Shown here: positions 6,078 to 8,575 of the stretch, piece by piece | Layout of the letters: every line of letters starts with the position of its first letter | How positions within the stretch are numbered: position 1 is the stretch's first letter | NCBI RefSeq assembly: GCF_035575815.1 | Contig: NZ_DATLXO010000165.1 | Location: forward strand, 1 to 8,575 | From: Iamia sp035575815 | GTDB lineage: Bacteria; Actinomycetota; Acidimicrobiia; Acidimicrobiales; Iamiaceae | Direction: 5' to 3' | Length of the DNA stretch: 8,575 nucleotides | Notes under the pieces: model-generated | Databases searched by the model: none | What the model was told of the DNA's origin: nothing | Seen by the model: the letters and a program-made list of their open reading frames with translations, nothing else | Program-made: the position numbers and the translations under genes

Positions 6078-6101
6078 TACCCGGGTCGTGTTGCGGTGAA
6101 C
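6078..6101 (-). promoter_or_regulatory. SigF/SigB-like promoter candidate of the coiled-coil/PP2C/STAS unit
   Basis: The minus strand has GTTC (6101-6098), 15 bases, then GGGTA (6082-6078). Known actinobacterial SigF/SigB-type promoters have a GTTT-like -35 element and GGGTA(T) at -10 with about 14-17 bases between, so one -35 base deviates. The start codon at 6039 with its AAAGG site lies about 40 bases downstream, leaving room for a short leader. The same geometry recurs upstream of the GAF-ANTAR gene, and both copies share CCGGGTAGA. A small palindrome CGAACTTCG (6101-6109) touches the -35 element. Assignment to a stress sigma factor is inference. Confidence 0.45.
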
Positions 6102-6136
6102 GAACTTCGCGGTTTCCGTTGCGCGACGATGTGCCC

Positions 6137-6163
6137 TCGACGCCGCTGCTCACGCCCTAAGAT
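6137..6163 (+). promoter_or_regulatory. Housekeeping-type promoter candidate of the HATPase-PAS gene
   Basis: TAAGAT at 6158-6163 matches four of six bases of TATAAT and the TANNNT pattern. TCGACG at 6137-6142 matches four of six bases of TTGACA, with a spacing of 15 bases, slightly short. The transcript would start near 6170 and carry a leader of about 40 bases with the ribosome binding site AGGA (6200-6203), five bases before the ATG at 6209. The type differs from the GGGTA element that drives the opposite direction, so the two arms may be controlled separately. Confidence 0.4.
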
Positions 6164-6208
6164 CGCGTCGGGCGCACCCGGCATGGCTCTCGACCGGACA
6201 GGATCACG

Positions 6209-7492
6209 ATGACGGTGGGCAGCGAGCTCGACGAGTCCGTCACGCTCCCGCCCGAGGCGTCGTCGGCGGGACGGGCGCGCCGGGCCGTGGCCGACCTCGT
6301 CACCCCCCTCGAGCCCGACCTCGCCGAGCACGGCGTGCTCCTCGTCAGCGAGCTCGTCACCAACGCCGTGCTCCACGCCGGGACCTCGATCGGGGTGCGG
6401 GTCCGAGCGACCACCGGGTGGCTCCGTGTCGAGGTCTCCGACGGCTCCACCCGCCAGCCGCACATCTGCGACTACAGCGCGGATGCCACCACCGGGCGCG
6501 GGCTCGACCTCGTCGAGGCCCTGGCCGCCCGGTGGGGCACCGAGGCGACCGGGGCCGGCAAGGTCGTCTGGTTCGAGGTGGGGACGCACCCCGACGCACG
6601 CGAGGATGGCTCCGGTCGCCCCGTGTCCCGGGCGGGCAGCACCTTCTCGGTGGTGCTGCGACAGGCGCCGGTGCACCTCTTGCCGGTGACCCTCGAGTCC
6701 GGCGACGCCATGTTGCGCGAGGTGTCGCTGCTGAGCATCGCCGGGGAGCTGGGCGAGGTGGCCAGCGGTGACTGGCAGGAGTCTGCGCTCGACATCGCCC
6801 CTTTCCTCGAGGCCGCCGCCGGCGCCGCCGAGCGCGGCCTGCACTCCACCGACCTCCACCTCGACCTGCCCGCCGGTGCAGGAGACGCCGCCCTCGAGCG
6901 CCTCGAGCGACTGGTCGTGGCCCAGCACCTGGCGACCTCGGGCCACCTGCTCGCCCGCCCTGACCTACACGAGCTCGTCAGCTGCCGTTCGTGGCTGCTC
7001 CAGGAGGTCAGCACCCAGGAGCAGGGCCGCGCGCCACAGCCCTGGACCCTGCCCGGTCCCACCGCACCGGTCTCCCAGAGGTCCCGACTGCGACCCGACG
7101 AGGTCGGCCGCCTCGAGCGTTCGACGGTGGCGACCGTCGTCGCCGACGACGCCAACCGGATCATCGGGTTGAACGGTGCGGCCCGCCGGCTGCTGGGCTG
7201 GGAGGCGGGCCGACTCGCCGGGCACCGGCTCACCGTGATCATCCCGCCCGAGCTGCGCCAGGCGCACCTGGCCGGGTACGCCCGGCACCAGCACACAGGG
7301 GAGGAGCGCCTCATCGGACGGCCCACCCGCGTGCCCGCCCTGCGACGCGACGGCACCCGCGTCGAGGTCGAGATCTCGATCACCACCTGGCCGACGGCGG
7401 CGGGAGGGACCTACTACCGCGCCGAGCTGCGCCCGCTCACCGCGGACACCGCATCGCCCGGCGTCGATCGCCAGGGATCCAGCACCGGCTGA
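6209..7492 (+). CDS. RsbW-like HATPase (anti-sigma/STAS kinase type) fused to a C-terminal PAS domain
   Basis: This 427-residue cytoplasmic protein begins with a GHKL ATPase domain of the RsbW/SpoIIAB type (about 15-126). The N box is ELVTNAVLHA (48-57) with Asn52 for magnesium, the G1 box is VSDGS (76-80), and the glycine-rich lid region is TGRGLDLVEAL (95-105). No histidine-kinase dimerisation domain precedes it, as expected of the serine-kinase class. Residues about 145-300 form a helical linker; part of it (VHLLPVTLESGDAMLREVSLL and on) reminds me of a region that follows HATPase domains in other actinobacterial proteins, but I cannot verify this. A PAS domain lies at about 303-408: VVADDANRIIGLNGAARRLLGW, then GRLAGHRLTVIIPPELR and the paired strands at DGTRVEVEIS. 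The ATPase may phosphorylate the STAS protein at 3623-3940, and PAS could make kinase or binding activity depend on a ligand or redox state. AGGA five bases before the ATG supports the start. The pairing is inferred from the divergent position. Confidence 0.9.
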   Translation: MTVGSELDESVTLPPEASSAGRARRAVADLVTPLEPDLAEHGVLLVSELVTNAVLHAGTSIGVRVRATTGWLRVEVSDGSTRQPHICDYSADATTGRGLDLVEALAARWGTEATGAGKVVWFEVGTHPDAREDGSGRPVSRAGSTFSVVLRQAPVHLLPVTLESGDAMLREVSLLSIAGELGEVASGDWQESALDIAPFLEAAAGAAERGLHSTDLHLDLPAGAGDAALERLERLVVAQHLATSGHLLARPDLHELVSCRSWLLQEVSTQEQGRAPQPWTLPGPTAPVSQRSRLRPDEVGRLERSTVATVVADDANRIIGLNGAARRLLGWEAGRLAGHRLTVIIPPELRQAHLAGYARHQHTGEERLIGRPTRVPALRRDGTRVEVEISITTWPTAAGGTYYRAELRPLTADTASPGVDRQGSSTG

Positions 7493-7539
7493 GGAGTCCC
7501 AGCCCACTCCGTCTGCTCGACCAACCGGCCCTCAGCCGG
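7487..7539. terminator. Convergent gene ends with hairpins
   Basis: The 39 bases between the two convergent stop codons and the gene ends themselves hold two inverted repeats. GGCTG (7487-7491) pairs with CAGCC (7500-7504), extended by GG/CC after one bulged A, and it spans the stop codon of the HATPase-PAS gene. CCGGC (7525-7529) pairs with GCCGG (7535-7539) around a 5-base loop that includes the stop codon of the GAF-ANTAR gene. Neither has a T tract. Their symmetric position at both gene ends makes a role in ending transcription reasonable but unproven. Confidence 0.3.
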
Positions 7540-8272
7540 CGTCATCCCGGTCTCGTAGCGACGGGTCGCGGCTGTCGCTGGACCTGGTGGCCATGACGTG
7601 GCGAGCGGTCTCGACCAGGGAGGAGCCGGTGTCCGCCGCCTGGCGTTGGAGGAACTCCCACGCCTCGCGTTGATCCATGCCGCGCAGGAAGATGAGCACC
7701 CCGACGGCGATCTCGACCTGCGCGGCGTCATCGACCACCTCGACGAGCCCCGCCACCATGTCGAGCGACGCCGCGTAGAGGGGGGAGTGAGCGATGACCT
7801 CGCCGGCGTACTCGGCGAAGGGGGCGATCTGCCGGGTCGTGTCGGCGGTGAAGGCGTTCGGCGTCTCGGAGTAGAGGTTGATCGATCCAACCGTCCCTCC
7901 GTCGAACAGCAACGGGATCGACAGCACGCTCTCGACGCCCTTCTCGATGGCACCGGGGGCGAAGTGCTCGAAGCGTTCGTCGTCTTGCAGCACGTCGATC
8001 CTGACCGGCGACTGGTCCTTCGCCGCGGTGAGGCAGGGCCCCTGATCGTGTCCGTACTGCACCAGGTCGGCCTCGATGGCCAGCTGGCTCGACGCTGCGC
8101 CCGTCACCGCGGACTCCTCGACGACGAGGGAGATGCTGACCGAGTCGCAGCCGGGCACGGTCCGTTCGAGGATCTCGGCGATGGCCTCGAGCTTCGCCGG
8201 CATGGTCCGTTGGGTGACGAGCAGACGATTGATCCGCTCGAGATCGTCTCGGAGCTCCGTGGGCAGGTCCAT
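7532..8272 (-). CDS. GAF-ANTAR domain response regulator (RNA-binding antiterminator type)
   Basis: This 246-residue cytoplasmic protein combines a GAF sensor domain (about 27-165) with a C-terminal ANTAR domain (about 170-228). The GAF part shows VPGCDSVSISLV (39-50), the family-typical LVQYGHDQGPCLTA (70-83) with Cys80, VLSIPLLFDGGTVGSINLYS (116-135) and FAEYAGEVIAHS. The ANTAR part shows the spaced alanines and aromatics of the three-helix bundle: VEIAVGVLIFLRGMDQREAW, then FLQRQAADTGSSLVETARHVM. ANTAR proteins bind paired hexaloop hairpins in nascent RNA and prevent transcription termination. The usual AKG of the first helix appears here as AVG, so RNA contact may differ. The ATG at 8272 has only a weak ribosome binding site, but a GGGTA promoter-like element lies 12-16 bases upstream, which suggests a very short or absent leader. 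It is convergent with the HATPase-PAS gene. Target transcripts are unknown; no paired hexaloop hairpin is evident in this window. Confidence 0.9.
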   Translation of the reverse strand: MDLPTELRDDLERINRLLVTQRTMPAKLEAIAEILERTVPGCDSVSISLVVEESAVTGAASSQLAIEADLVQYGHDQGPCLTAAKDQSPVRIDVLQDDERFEHFAPGAIEKGVESVLSIPLLFDGGTVGSINLYSETPNAFTADTTRQIAPFAEYAGEVIAHSPLYAASLDMVAGLVEVVDDAAQVEIAVGVLIFLRGMDQREAWEFLQRQAADTGSSLVETARHVMATRSSDSRDPSLRDRDDAG

Positions 8273-8283
8273 GATCGCCGATC

Positions 8284-8307
8284 TACCCGGCGACCCCCGC
8301 TCGACAC
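8284..8307 (-). promoter_or_regulatory. SigF/SigB-like promoter candidate of the GAF-ANTAR gene
   Basis: The minus strand reads GTGT (8307-8304), 15 bases, then GGGTA (8288-8284), one base away from GTTT-N15-GGGTA. The start would fall close to the ATG at 8272, so the transcript would be leaderless or nearly so, which agrees with the weak ribosome binding site. Spacing and the core CCGGGTAGA are identical to the site at 6078-6101 before the coiled-coil/PP2C/STAS unit. Confidence 0.42.
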
Positions 8308-8493
8308 ATCTCCGGCCGCCAGCGCCGCTCAGGTCCGGATCGTGGTCCCCATGGCGTCGGGCGGCGCGAGGACGGCGATGCAGAGCTGCCTGCGAGGGTC
8401 TCAGGACGAGGCACGTTGCGGCTCCTCTCGTCGTCAGTCGAGGGCGGTCGCCCGGCTCGCCGTGGTGTGTTCACTGGTTCGGTCGGTCCGGGC

Positions 8494-8513
8494 TGCACGC
8501 CTTGCGTAGCGTT
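8494..8513 (+). promoter_or_regulatory. Possible -10 region of the right-edge gene
   Basis: TAGCGT (8506-8511) fits TANNNT and is followed ten bases later by the ATG at 8523, which would give a leader of only a few bases. No convincing -35 element is found. The 250 bases between the GAF-ANTAR start and this ATG otherwise hold no gene I can support; the open minus-strand frame over it lacks family features and coding character. Confidence 0.25.
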
Positions 8514-8522
8514 GCGGGTGAC

Positions 8523-8575
8523 ATGGCCGCTCCCGACGACGTGCAACCCGAGCAGCGGGCTCGCCAGCGGATCGA
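8523..8575 (+). CDS. Start of an unidentified gene, cut by the window edge
   Basis: ATG at 8523 opens a frame with good third-position G/C use that runs to the last base, giving MAAPDDVQPEQRARQRI and more beyond the edge. GGGTGAC just upstream may serve as a weak ribosome binding site. The gene is divergent from the GAF-ANTAR gene. Seventeen residues do not identify a family. The E-Q-R-A-R-Q-R-I pattern resembles the beginning of some type I restriction R subunits (ARxxID followed by an AAGW segment), but that is a weak guess. Confidence 0.5.
   Translation, partial: MAAPDDVQPEQRARQRI

Noticed and set aside
6077..6946. 289-residue minus-strand frame opposite the HATPase-PAS gene
   Set aside because: Gly/Arg/His-rich antisense frame without family motifs; the opposite frame has intact N and G boxes.
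7598..8509. 303-residue plus-strand frame opposite the GAF-ANTAR gene
   Set aside because: It is the antisense of a well-supported gene and runs through its promoter region without a domain.
8283..8546. 87-residue minus-strand frame in the gap before the right-edge gene
   Set aside because: It overlaps both the GAF-ANTAR promoter region and the right-edge start codon, has no ribosome binding site and no family-like feature.

Overview
The window is very GC-rich DNA with strong G/C preference at third codon positions, several GTG starts and few Shine-Dalgarno-poor but promoter-proximal starts. Together with the gene content (RsbU/RsbV/RsbW-type partner switching, a GAF-ANTAR regulator, mycobacterial-style nitronate monooxygenase and epimerase) this points to a chromosomal segment of an actinobacterium. 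An Acidimicrobiia-like member is a guess from composition and gene style; nothing in the sequence proves the class. I see no tRNA, rRNA, transposase, integrase or CRISPR array.

Layout. Left part (about 210-3557) is a run of minus-strand genes: an extended-SDR NAD(P)-dependent epimerase/dehydratase (210-1229), a small M50B-type membrane metallopeptidase (1299-1958), a nitronate monooxygenase family flavoprotein (2106-3239) and a 59-residue hypothetical protein with a probable leaderless start (3378-3557). Middle part (3623-6039, minus) looks like one transcription unit: a 75-residue coiled-coil protein, a doubtful lipoprotein-like reading frame, a membrane-anchored PP2C/SpoIIE-type phosphatase with an extracytoplasmic sensor region, and a STAS anti-sigma-factor antagonist whose start overlaps the phosphatase stop. 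Divergent from this unit lies a plus-strand RsbW-like ATPase/kinase fused to a C-terminal PAS domain (6209-7492). It converges on a minus-strand GAF-ANTAR regulator (7532-8272). At the right edge a plus-strand gene starts (8523) and runs out of the window.

How the genes may work together. The phosphatase, STAS protein and HATPase protein are the three classical parts of a partner-switching circuit: the kinase phosphorylates the STAS serine, the phosphatase removes the phosphate in response to a signal, and the free STAS protein binds the kinase and releases the kinase's other client. No sigma factor is present here, so the client is unknown. Two intergenic sites with the same geometry, a GTTT-like -35 element, exactly 15 bases, then GGGTA, lie upstream of the coiled-coil/phosphatase/STAS unit and upstream of the GAF-ANTAR gene. 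They resemble SigF/SigB-type promoters of actinobacteria and suggest that both units belong to a general stress regulon, perhaps with feedback on the circuit. This is inference from short motifs.

The most interesting points are the compact divergent stress-signalling island, the RsbW-linker-PAS fusion, the matched GGGTA promoters, a GAGT tetranucleotide repeat that closes all three frames just after the STAS gene, and a lipoprotein-like frame that runs out of frame into the phosphatase gene. I do not see a convincing wholly new system; the novelty is in arrangement and small unknown parts.
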